This document shows, in pieces, positions 32,701 to 39,494 of a stretch of DNA of 64,000 nucleotides. The stretch lies in NCBI RefSeq assembly GCF_900129855.1, contig NZ_LT670819.1, positions 9,052,001 to 9,116,000 on the forward strand, written 5' to 3'. Under the pieces are notes generated by a model. That model was not told where the DNA came from and did no database searches. It saw only the letters and a program-made list of their open reading frames with translations. The first letter of the stretch is position 1. Every line of letters begins with the position of its first letter. This DNA is from Streptomyces sp. 3214.6. GTDB lineage: Bacteria > Actinomycetota > Actinomycetes > Streptomycetales > Streptomycetaceae. Made by a program: the position numbers and the translations under genes.

Positions 32701-34092
32701 ATGTCCGACGAGCGTTTCCGGCGGCTGGTCGCCCGACGCGAGCAGACCGCCCGCGAGCGCGAGGAGATCCTCGCCAAGCGCAAGGCCATCACCGACCTCG
32801 CCGAGGAGGAGGCCCGCGAGGACCTCCTCCCGGAAGAGGACACCGAGTTCCGCGAGCTGACCGCCCAGGTCGCCGCGAAGGACGGCGAGCTGCGTCAGCT
32901 CGACGAGCGCATCTCGGAGCTGTCCGACGAGGTCGAACGCAACCGGACCATCACCGAGGGAGCCAAGGCCGTGCAGCGGGCCAAGGCCCGCGTCACCTCG
33001 GTGCAAGAAGCCCGGGTCTACGAGAAGGGCAACGGCCGGTCCTACCTCCAGGACCTCGCCAAGGTCCAGCTCAACATGGACGGCGGCGAGGCCCGCGAGC
33101 GGCTCCAGCGCCACGCCCAGGACGTCGTCAGCGACCCCGAGTACCGCGACCTGAACCGTACCGACGGCAACGGCGGCTACTTCGTGCCGCCGCTGTGGCT
33201 GATGGATCAGTACATCGAGCTGGCACGCGCCGGCCGCGCATACGCGAACGTGGTGAACACCCAGCCGCTCCCGCCCGGCACCGACTCGATCAACATCCCG
33301 AAGGTGGCCACAGGCACCGCCGCCGGGGTCCAGACCGCAGACAACGGCGCTGTGCAGGAGACCGACGCCACGGACACGTTCATCAACGCGCCCGTCCGTA
33401 CGATCGCCGGTCAGCAGGACGTCGCGATCCAGCTCCTGGACCAGAGCCCCGTCTCCTTCGACGAGGTCATCTTCCGGGACCTGGTGGCGGACTACGCCAC
33501 GAAGACCGACCTCCAGGTCATCTCCGGATCCGGATCTTCCGGCCAGGTCACCGGTGTGCGTGGCACGTCCGGCATCACCACGATCACGTACACCGACGCG
33601 ACGCCGACCGTCGCGAAGCTGTACTCGAAGATCGCGGACGCCGTGCAGCGGGTCCACACCCTCCGCTTCATGGCACCGACCGTGATCGTGATGCACCCCC
33701 GCCGGTGGGCGTCCCTGCTCGCCGCGTCCGACTCCAACGGCCGCCCGCTGGTCGTCCCGGAGGCAGGCAACCCGCAGAACGCGGTCGCCACCCTCGGCGT
33801 GGTCGGCTCTCAGCAGGTCGTCGGGCAGATGCACGGCCTTCCGGTCGTCACCGACCCGAGCATGCCGACCAACCTCGGCGCCGGCACCAACGAGGACGTC
33901 GTCCACGTCCTGCGCGCGAGCGACATCCTGCTGTACGAGTCGGGCATCCGCTCCCGCGTCCTGCCCGAGGTCGGCTCCGGCAACCTCACGGTCCGCCTCC
34001 AGATCTACGGCTACCTCGCCTTCACGGCCGCCCGTTACCCGGCGTCCGTAGTCGAGATCGGCGGCACCGGCCTGGTCGCGCCGAGCTTCTGA
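32701..34092 (+). CDS. Major capsid protein, HK97 fold
   Basis: 463 residues. Residues 1-90 are a highly charged coiled coil, the delta (scaffold) domain normally removed by the prohead protease. The mature part begins at about 145 (G-G-Y-F-V-P-P-L-W) and shows HK97 hallmarks: Q-D-V-A-I-Q-L-L-D-Q-S, F-D-E-V-I-F-R-D-L, P-T-V-I-V-M-H-P-R-R-W, and the final F-T-A-A-R-Y-P-A-S-V. A strong hairpin follows the stop. Confidence 0.9.
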   Translation: MSDERFRRLVARREQTAREREEILAKRKAITDLAEEEAREDLLPEEDTEFRELTAQVAAKDGELRQLDERISELSDEVERNRTITEGAKAVQRAKARVTSVQEARVYEKGNGRSYLQDLAKVQLNMDGGEARERLQRHAQDVVSDPEYRDLNRTDGNGGYFVPPLWLMDQYIELARAGRAYANVVNTQPLPPGTDSINIPKVATGTAAGVQTADNGAVQETDATDTFINAPVRTIAGQQDVAIQLLDQSPVSFDEVIFRDLVADYATKTDLQVISGSGSSGQVTGVRGTSGITTITYTDATPTVAKLYSKIADAVQRVHTLRFMAPTVIVMHPRRWASLLAASDSNGRPLVVPEAGNPQNAVATLGVVGSQQVVGQMHGLPVVTDPSMPTNLGAGTNEDVVHVLRASDILLYESGIRSRVLPEVGSGNLTVRLQIYGYLAFTAARYPASVVEIGGTGLVAPSF

Positions 34093-34100
34093 GTTCGAGC

Positions 34101-34124
34101 GGGGCCGGGCGCCTGCCCGGCCCC
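34101..34124 (+). terminator. 10-bp hairpin after capsid gene
   Basis: GGGGCCGGGC (34101-34110), four-base loop, GCCCGGCCCC (34115-34124), nine bases after the capsid stop. It probably stops part of the transcripts so that capsid is made in excess. Confidence 0.7.
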
Positions 34125-34138
34125 GGGGACGGAACAGC

Positions 34139-34639
34139 ATGCACGACGAGCAGCAATTCACCCGGCACGCCCAACAGGGCTGGCAGTCGTGGGACGAATG
34201 GTCCCCAGAGCAGGACTTCTGTCGCTTCGTCGGCATGCTCCAGCGGATGCTCCAGCCCGCCACCGTCCTGGAGACAGGCGTGGGCGTCGGCCGCATCACC
34301 GGCCACCTCGACCTCACGGCGTGCGAGTACTTCGGCTTCGAGTCGAACCTCCAGTGGCGGCAGCCGCCGGCCGACCCGAACCTGCCCGGCCCCATGCACG
34401 CTCACATGAAGGCAGCGGACCTCGTCATCCTCGACAGCGACGTTGAGGTCCGTTTCGACGAGATCCGCATGTGGGCCGAGCACGGCAAGCGGGGTTCCGT
34501 GGTCGTCGTCCACGACGCCGGGAACGGACACGAGGCGTGGACCGTGCACGCGCAGATCGGGTTCGCGTGCTCACAGACCCCGCACCCGGGCCTGTTCCTT
34601 CGCAACCCGCGCGGCTCATGGATGGGGATCCACGCGTGA
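34139..34639 (+). CDS. Methyltransferase-like protein
   Basis: 166 residues. V-L-E-T-G-V-G-V-G-R-I-T-G (about 43-55) is a class I SAM-binding motif I, followed by Y-F-G-F-E-S-N (acidic end of strand 2), V-I-L-D-S-D, and V-V-V-V-H-D-A-G. The chain is short for the family and could act on a sugar or a small molecule. It is coupled by GTGA to the glycosyltransferase-like 34636, directly after the capsid gene, so the pair may decorate virions. Methyl transfer is inferred from motif I. Confidence 0.6.
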   Translation: MHDEQQFTRHAQQGWQSWDEWSPEQDFCRFVGMLQRMLQPATVLETGVGVGRITGHLDLTACEYFGFESNLQWRQPPADPNLPGPMHAHMKAADLVILDSDVEVRFDEIRMWAEHGKRGSVVVVHDAGNGHEAWTVHAQIGFACSQTPHPGLFLRNPRGSWMGIHA

Positions 34640-35337
34640 AGGTCATCGGGCTGCTGTCCTGGTACGAGGAGCCCGCCTCGTGGCTCGCCGAGTGCGTCGC
34701 CAGCATGGCGGGACTCTGCGACCACCTGGTGGCCGTCGACGGCCCGTACGCCCGCTTCCCCGGGGCGACCCGCAAGCCGTCGTCCGGATCCGAGCAGGCC
34801 GACACCATCGCCCGCACCGCAGCGGGCGCGGGGATCGGCTGCACCATCCACGTCGCTCGCCAGCCCTGGTGGGGCAACGAAGTCGAGAAGCGCTCCTTCA
34901 TGTTCGACCTGGCCATGGTGATCGCTGAGCCGGGCGTCGACTGGCTCGTCAGGATCGACGCCGACGAGGTGTTCACTACGGTCCCGCCCGACACCCGCAC
35001 GCTCCTCGCGAAGTCCGAACGCGACGTCGCCGAGGTCACCATGTGGGAGCGCGGCACCGATGACGGCCAGGACAGCCAGTTCCCGCTTCGTGTCGCCTTC
35101 CGGGCCCTGCCCGGTATCCGCGTCCAGCAGGCCCACTACGTTGTCACCGTGCCTGGCCCGGACGGCGCGACCCGGATCCTCGTCGGCAACGACAGCGTGC
35201 ACCGCGCCGAGCTCGCGCTCCCTCTGTGGGATGTCCGCTTGGAGCACCGCACACGGCAGCGGCCCGCGATGCGCCGCGCCGCGAAGGACCAGTACTACGC
35301 CCAACTCCCGCAGATTGAGCAGGTGAGCGAGCTGTGA
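34636..35337 (+). CDS. Glycosyltransferase-like protein (GT-A type)
   Basis: 233 residues from GTG 34636 (ATG 34618 possible). K-V-I-G-L-L-S-W-Y-E-E-P-A-S-W-L, a V-A-V-D-G-P-Y strand, D-W-L-V-R-I-D-A-D-E-V with the D-x-D metal motif, and later W-x3-L-x-H are usual in family 2 GT-A enzymes. It lies with a methyltransferase in the head module, where glycosylation of capsid or tail is plausible. Acceptor unknown. Confidence 0.65.
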   Translation: MKVIGLLSWYEEPASWLAECVASMAGLCDHLVAVDGPYARFPGATRKPSSGSEQADTIARTAAGAGIGCTIHVARQPWWGNEVEKRSFMFDLAMVIAEPGVDWLVRIDADEVFTTVPPDTRTLLAKSERDVAEVTMWERGTDDGQDSQFPLRVAFRALPGIRVQQAHYVVTVPGPDGATRILVGNDSVHRAELALPLWDVRLEHRTRQRPAMRRAAKDQYYAQLPQIEQVSEL

Positions 35338-35651
35338 GTGACCGCAGGAACATCGACGACGACTACAAGCAGGCCATGATCCGCGAGTGGGAGTCGTACG
35401 CCGCCTCCGGCCGCACTGAGCAGGCTGGCCACGTCGCCGGCGTGCTGCTCGCCGAGTACGACTACGACGTCCACGACGACGGCCAGGAGAAGAAGGAGAA
35501 GGCGGTCGAGCCTCCGGCAGCGGAGACGACGGTCGAGTCCGCGCCGAAGGAGACGGCGGTCGAGCCGAAGCCCGACACTGTCCGCCAGGCACCAGCGGCG
35601 GCGAAGAAGACGACTGCGAAGAAGACGACCGCAGCGCCGGCCAAGGACTGA
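35334..35651 (+). CDS. Lys/Ala-rich small head protein
   Basis: 105 residues, GTGA start. A short N-terminal helix, then a long acidic-basic low-complexity tail (E-K-K-E-K, A-A-A-K-K-T-T-A-K-K-T-T). Such tails occur on capsid- or DNA-associated proteins. No fold recognised. Confidence 0.6.
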   Translation: MSDRRNIDDDYKQAMIREWESYAASGRTEQAGHVAGVLLAEYDYDVHDDGQEKKEKAVEPPAAETTVESAPKETAVEPKPDTVRQAPAAAKKTTAKKTTAAPAKD

Positions 35652-35657
35652 CCTGCT

Positions 35658-36467
35658 GTGGCGTACGACCTCGGCGACGTCGTCCAGCTGACCGTCACGG
35701 TCACCGACACCGCGGGCGCGCCTGCGGACGCCGGGAGCATGGTCCTGACGATCGGACTGCCGGACGACACCACGGTCACCGTGGACCCGGTGGCCTCGAC
35801 CACGCCGGGCGTGTACGTCCACGGCTACGCCACGGTGCAGGCCGGGCGTCACACGGTGCGCTGGCTGGCCACCGGCGCGAACGCCATGGCCCACACGGAC
35901 GTCTTCGACGTGCGCGAGCTGCTGCCCGTCGCCATCGTCTCCCTAGCCCGCGCGAAGGCCCACCTGGAGATCCTCGCGTCGGACACGTCCGATGACGAGG
36001 AACTGCGCGGCTTCGTCAGCGGCGCCACCCTCGCCGTGGAACGCCACCTCGGCTTCATCGTCGCCCGACGCACCTTCACCGAGCGCTGCACCCCGGACCG
36101 GTACGGCGACGTCCTCCTCAGCAACGTGCCGGTCGTCTCGCTCACCACGGTGCAGACGCCCGATGCCACACAGTCCTGGGACACCGACGACCTCAGCGCC
36201 GACCCGGCCACCGGCCAGGTGACCGTGCTCGCCGGGCCCGCCCTGCGCGCTGGCGTCGACTTCACCTACCGGGCCGGGCTCGCGATCGTCCCCGAGGACT
36301 ACCAGCTGGCGACGCTCATCATCATCGAGCACCTGTGGGAGACCAAGCGGGGTGCGATGGGCGTGCAGATGGGCGGCGACAACGAGCCCTGGATGCCGGG
36401 CCGCGGGTTCGCCATCCCGCGCCGCGCCCTGGAGTTGCTGGGCGCGACCCTTCCCGGAGTCGCCTGA
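35658..36467 (+). CDS. Head-tail connector with N-terminal Ig-like domain
   Basis: 269 residues from GTG 35658. Residues about 1-90 are a beta-sandwich like phage Ig domains (V-Q-L-T-V-T-V-T-D, Y-V-H-G-Y-A, H-T-V-R-W). Residues 95-200 are gp6/DnaA-like helical connector sequence (A-R-A-K-A-H-L-E-I, E-L-R-G-F-V-S-G-A-T-L-A-V-E-R-H-L-G). It should attach below the portal. Ig-like domains on connectors are less usual than on tail or capsid proteins. Confidence 0.75.
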   Translation: MAYDLGDVVQLTVTVTDTAGAPADAGSMVLTIGLPDDTTVTVDPVASTTPGVYVHGYATVQAGRHTVRWLATGANAMAHTDVFDVRELLPVAIVSLARAKAHLEILASDTSDDEELRGFVSGATLAVERHLGFIVARRTFTERCTPDRYGDVLLSNVPVVSLTTVQTPDATQSWDTDDLSADPATGQVTVLAGPALRAGVDFTYRAGLAIVPEDYQLATLIIIEHLWETKRGAMGVQMGGDNEPWMPGRGFAIPRRALELLGATLPGVA

Positions 36468-36928
36468 TGCCCTGGTCCTCGAGCGTCCCCGACGTGTTCG
36501 ACGCGATCGTGGACGCCTTCAAGATCGCGGAGGAGTTCAACGGCGTCACCGTGTGGGACGGCCCTGAGCTGTCGAAGGCCACCCCGAAGGAAATGCTCAC
36601 CGTCGGGTTCACCGGTGACGACAACGACAGTGACGTCGAGGCAACGAGCTCCCCAGAGGGTCTCGGTGGGCAGCCGGACCGTGAAACGTTCACGATCCGC
36701 TGCGCGGCCGCCGTCTTGATGGGCTCTACGGACATGCGGCCCGCGCGCCGCCGCGCTTACGAGTTGTACGCCGCGGCCGGAGCCGTCCTCGCCCGCGATC
36801 CGCGCCTGGGGGGTCTCGTACTGCGGGCCCGACTCGGGTCGCACACCTTCAAGGGGATGCAGACCGACCGGGGCGCTCAGGCACTGGTCGTCTTCGGAAT
36901 CGACTGCGACTCCTTCACCCGCCGCTGA
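36467..36928 (+). CDS. Tail completion / head-tail joining protein
   Basis: 153 residues, ATG at the last base of the previous stop. Helix and strand pattern V-F-D-A-I-V-D-A-F, a long acidic loop, then strands ending in G-M-Q-T-D-R-G-A-Q-A-L-V-V-F. Size, position and pattern fit tail terminator (gpU-like) proteins that cap the tail tube. Confidence 0.65.
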   Translation: MPWSSSVPDVFDAIVDAFKIAEEFNGVTVWDGPELSKATPKEMLTVGFTGDDNDSDVEATSSPEGLGGQPDRETFTIRCAAAVLMGSTDMRPARRRAYELYAAAGAVLARDPRLGGLVLRARLGSHTFKGMQTDRGAQALVVFGIDCDSFTRR

Positions 36929-37121
36929 CCGGCCGGCCACGCCGACGGGCGAGCGCCGCAAGGCCCCCGAGTAGGCCGCCGGCGGCAGCCAGGTTCACCG
37001 CGGCGTAGGCGAGCGCCGACACCGCGAACACCCCCACACCGGCGAGCGAATGGCCGCCGCGCGCCACGTTCTCCCAGCCCCACTCGGGGACGTCCACGAA
37101 CCACCAGCGCAGTACCGACAT
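36915..37121 (-). CDS. Leftward small membrane protein inside late operon (possible)
   Basis: 68 residues from the ATG ending at 37121 (ATG 37157 gives 80). Helices at about 20-38 and 38-55 with a basic C-terminus. It fills the only 250-base stretch of the tail region with no rightward gene. The ribosome site is weak. A real cargo gene or a chance frame cannot be separated from sequence alone. Confidence 0.4.
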   Translation of the reverse strand: MSVLRWWFVDVPEWGWENVARGGHSLAGVGVFAVSALAYAAVNLAAAGGLLGGLAALARRRGRPVSGG

Positions 37122-37175
37122 GCCTCGGAGAGTGCCGGGCTGTCGCGCATCCGTCAACCAGAACAGGAGAGTTGG

Positions 37176-37514
37176 ATGACCGCGCTCGTCACCAATGTCA
37201 TCCCCAACGTCGGGGCGGACATCGCGCCGCTGCTCGTGGCCCCAGCGAACGGCGACACCGCTGTCTGCGGCTCGGGGATGTTCCTCTACGTCAAGAACAC
37301 GAACGCCGCGGCGTGCGTGGTCACCATCGCCTGCCCCGTCATCCAGGACGGCCGCCTCACCACGTCCTCGTCGACCTTCAGCGTGCCGCTGACGACCGGC
37401 ATCGGCGTCATCCCGCTGCTGCCGCTCTACGCCGACCCGACGACCGGGCGGGCGACGATCACCAGCTACTCGGTCACCTCGGGTGTGACCGTCGGGGTGG
37501 TGCGCGTCCCGTGA
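37176..37514 (+). CDS. Beta-rich structural protein
   Basis: 112 residues, AACAGGAGA ahead of ATG 37176. A small beta-sandwich of Val, Thr and Ser (G-S-G-M-F-L-Y-V-K-N, V-V-T-I-A-C-P-V-I) resembles head-decoration proteins. Placement between joining and tail-tube genes also allows a neck protein. Confidence 0.6.
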   Translation: MTALVTNVIPNVGADIAPLLVAPANGDTAVCGSGMFLYVKNTNAAACVVTIACPVIQDGRLTTSSSTFSVPLTTGIGVIPLLPLYADPTTGRATITSYSVTSGVTVGVVRVP

Positions 37515-37834
37515 GCACTGTCTTCATGCGGCACCCGTCGCTGCCTCCGACGCAGGAGATCGAGGTCGACGAGCAGGCCGTGCCCCACCACGCCAACGCA
37601 GGCTGGATCGCAGTCCCCGCGGAGGAGCTCGAAGCCCGGGCCGCGGCCGCCGCGAAGGCCGCAGCCGAACGAGGCGAACAGCTGCCCGAGCCCGACACCA
37701 AGAAGCCGGCCGAGGGCAGCCCCCGCGAAGCCCTGGCCAAGCCCCAGGGCGAGGCCGCGGAGCCCCCGGCCGCGGATGACGAGTCAGCAGCACCGAAGCG
37801 CCGGCGCCGCTCGGCCGACGCCGACCCCGAGTAG
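37511..37834 (+). CDS. Small structural protein with charged tail
   Basis: 107 residues, GTGA start. A short beta domain (S-T-V-F-M-R-H-P-S-L-P, V-P-H-H-A-N-A-G-W-I-A-V-P) is followed by a long Ala, Glu, Pro and Lys tail ending K-R-R-R-R-S-A. The beta part resembles minor head proteins of actinophages. Role unproven. Confidence 0.6.
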   Translation: MSTVFMRHPSLPPTQEIEVDEQAVPHHANAGWIAVPAEELEARAAAAAKAAAERGEQLPEPDTKKPAEGSPREALAKPQGEAAEPPAADDESAAPKRRRRSADADPE

Positions 37835-37852
37835 CCCAGCCCGAATCGCCAA

Positions 37853-37875
37853 GGCTCCGCAGACGCGGGGCCTTT
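37853..37875 (+). terminator. Hairpin with U-tract before tail tube gene
   Basis: GGCTCCGC (37853-37860), loop AGAC, GCGGGGCC (37865-37872; one G-U pair), then TTT. It divides the head and tail parts of the late operon, probably as a partial terminator. Confidence 0.6.
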
Positions 37876-37900
37876 CGCACGTCCATGAAAGGCCAGGTCG

Positions 37901-38380
37901 ATGGTTGCCACCCCGATCGCGGCAACGAGCCGCTACATCCCGCCGGGCACCACGCACTACTACTTCGTCGCCAGCATCGCCAACAAGAGCGCGCCGACCC
38001 GGCCCGAGCTCGACGCGGGCACCGACCTGACGGCTGAGATCGCCGAGGTGTCGGGGTTCTCCACCACCTCGGAACAGACGGAGACCCCGGACCTGGGATC
38101 CCGGTTCACCGGCAAGATCCCCGGCCGCATCACGGCCGACGACAGTTCCATCACGATGTACATGTCGTCGACGTCCAACGACGTGCGCACCCTGCTGCCT
38201 CGGGACACCGCCGGGTTCGTCGTCGCGTTCTCCGAAGGCGACGTGGCCGGCCGGAAGATGGACGTCTTCCCCGTCAAGGTGTCGGGCCAGCCCAAGAAGC
38301 GCGACATCGAGGACGCCGCGACGATCGAGATCCAGTTCACGATCACGTCCATCCCGGCTGAGAACGTCACGATCCCCTGA
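37901..38380 (+). CDS. Major tail tube protein
   Basis: 159 residues, ATG 37901 with GAAAGG upstream. A beta-rich protein with T-A-E-I-A-E-V-S-G-F-S, T-G-K-I-P-G-R-I-T-A-D-D-S-S-I and the last I-Q-F-T-I-T-S strand, as in siphovirus tail tube proteins; position before gpG-like and tape measure genes agrees. It polymerises round the tape measure. Confidence 0.8.
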   Translation: MVATPIAATSRYIPPGTTHYYFVASIANKSAPTRPELDAGTDLTAEIAEVSGFSTTSEQTETPDLGSRFTGKIPGRITADDSSITMYMSSTSNDVRTLLPRDTAGFVVAFSEGDVAGRKMDVFPVKVSGQPKKRDIEDAATIEIQFTITSIPAENVTIP

Positions 38381-38387
38381 GGCCCCT

Positions 38388-38864
38388 GTGATCGGGATGA
38401 GCATGCGGACGGGCGACGATCTGAGGCGGATCTCCCGCGAGCTGAACCGCATGGACCAGCCGGAGATCAAGAAGCGGTTCCGGAAGGAACTGCGGGCCAC
38501 GGCCCAGCCGTTCGTGCCGCTGGTCCGCAACTCGATCAAGTCCATCCCGTCGAAGCGCCCGTACTCCGCCGAAGGCCTCCGCGGCCAGTTGGCGCGGGCC
38601 ACCCGCATCGAGGTCCGCACCGTCGGCCGGGACGCCGGCGTCGCCATCCGCGTCGACGGCCGCAAGATGCCCTCCAAGATGAAGGCCCTCCCCAAGGGCA
38701 TGGAGGGCACCAAGCGCTGGCGGCACCCGGTCTTCGGCAACCGCGAGGTCTGGGTCACCCAGCAGCCGCACCCCTACTTCTTCCACGTCGTACGCCCCGC
38801 AGGTGTCGCCGGTAGGCGTGCCGCTTCCCGGGTCGTCGACTCGATCACCCGCGACATCCGCTAG
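38388..38864 (+). CDS. HK97 gp10-like tail protein
   Basis: 158 residues from GTG 38388 (ATG 38397 or 38403 possible). Helix R-R-I-S-R-E-L-N-R-M-D, F-R-K-E-L-R-A-T-A-Q-P-F-V-P-L-V-R-N-S-I, then the R-W-R-H-P-V-F-G-N ... H-P-Y-F-F motif typical of gp10/Neck1-type minor tail proteins. It is placed after the tail tube gene rather than before it. Confidence 0.75.
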   Translation: MIGMSMRTGDDLRRISRELNRMDQPEIKKRFRKELRATAQPFVPLVRNSIKSIPSKRPYSAEGLRGQLARATRIEVRTVGRDAGVAIRVDGRKMPSKMKALPKGMEGTKRWRHPVFGNREVWVTQQPHPYFFHVVRPAGVAGRRAASRVVDSITRDIR

Positions 38865-38871
38865 GAGCACC

Positions 38872-39339
38872 ATGGCCCTGAACGGCACCCAGATCCTCGA
38901 AGCCGACGACACCAAGATCGAGCCGGTCCCCGTCCCCGAGTGGGGCGGGGAGGTCCTCGTGCGCGGCCTGACAGGGATCGAGCGCGACGACTACGAGGCG
39001 AGCATCCAGCAGATCCGGCCCAAGCCGGACGGCACGAAGGAAGTCGTGTTCGTCCGCGGCAATGCTCGCGCCCGGCTGCTGGTGAAGTGCCTGATCGACG
39101 AGCAGGGCAACCGGCTCTTCAAGGACAGCGACGCCCCCGCGCTCGGCAAGAAGAACGGCGCCATCATCGACAAGTTGTACGACGTCGCCGCCGAACTGTC
39201 CGGCATGGGCGACGCCAACGAGGCGGAGATCGAGGGAAACTCCGAAGCCGGCCAGACCGGCGACTCCTCTTCGTCCTCGCCCGAGACCTCGGACGAACCG
39301 TCGGAGAGCTCCTCAGAAGCATCAGTTCCTACGAGCTGA
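38872..39339 (+). CDS. Tail assembly chaperone, short form (gpG-like)
   Basis: 155 residues, ATG 38872. The N-terminal half is globular (V-L-V-R-G-L-T-G-I-E-R-D-D-Y-E) and the last 35 residues are Ser- and Glu-rich. It helps the tape measure assemble. A heptamer near codon 121-123 allows some ribosomes to shift frame and make the long form (38872-39440). Confidence 0.8.
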   Translation: MALNGTQILEADDTKIEPVPVPEWGGEVLVRGLTGIERDDYEASIQQIRPKPDGTKEVVFVRGNARARLLVKCLIDEQGNRLFKDSDAPALGKKNGAIIDKLYDVAAELSGMGDANEAEIEGNSEAGQTGDSSSSSPETSDEPSESSSEASVPTS

Positions 39340-39440
39340 GCGAGTGGAGGGCGCTCTACCGCATCGAGGCGGAAGAGCGCGAGGCGGAAGAGCGACGGGC
39401 CGCCGGCGGCCCCACCAAGTCCCGTACACCGAACCTGTAG
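38872..39440 (+). CDS. Tail assembly chaperone, frameshifted long form (gpGT-like)
   Basis: The zero frame is read to 39240 (123 codons), then reading moves back one base and continues 39240-39440 for 66 codons and a TAG, giving 189 residues. The shifted part ends with a helix (E-W-R-A-L-Y-R-I-E-A-E-E-R-E-A-E-E-R-R). In lambda the long gpGT recruits tail tube to tape measure. The shift product's length and helical ending fit that family. Confidence 0.75.
39234..39240 (+). promoter_or_regulatory. -1 ribosomal slippery heptamer G GGA AAC
   Basis: The zero-frame codons read GAG-GGA-AAC, so GGGAAAC is an X-XXY-YYZ heptamer in correct phase. After slipping, tRNAs pair with GGG and AAA and reading resumes at CTC (39240). 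It is the same type as the G GGA AAG of lambda gpG-T. Confidence 0.8.
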
Positions 39441-39494
39441 ACACCGGCCTGATCAGCCCCGGACCGCGCGCACGCGCGAGAAGGGGGCGCAGCC

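Noticed and set aside
32644..34395. 583-residue leftward frame opposite the capsid gene
   Set aside because: Shadow of the capsid gene, whose HK97 pattern is clear.
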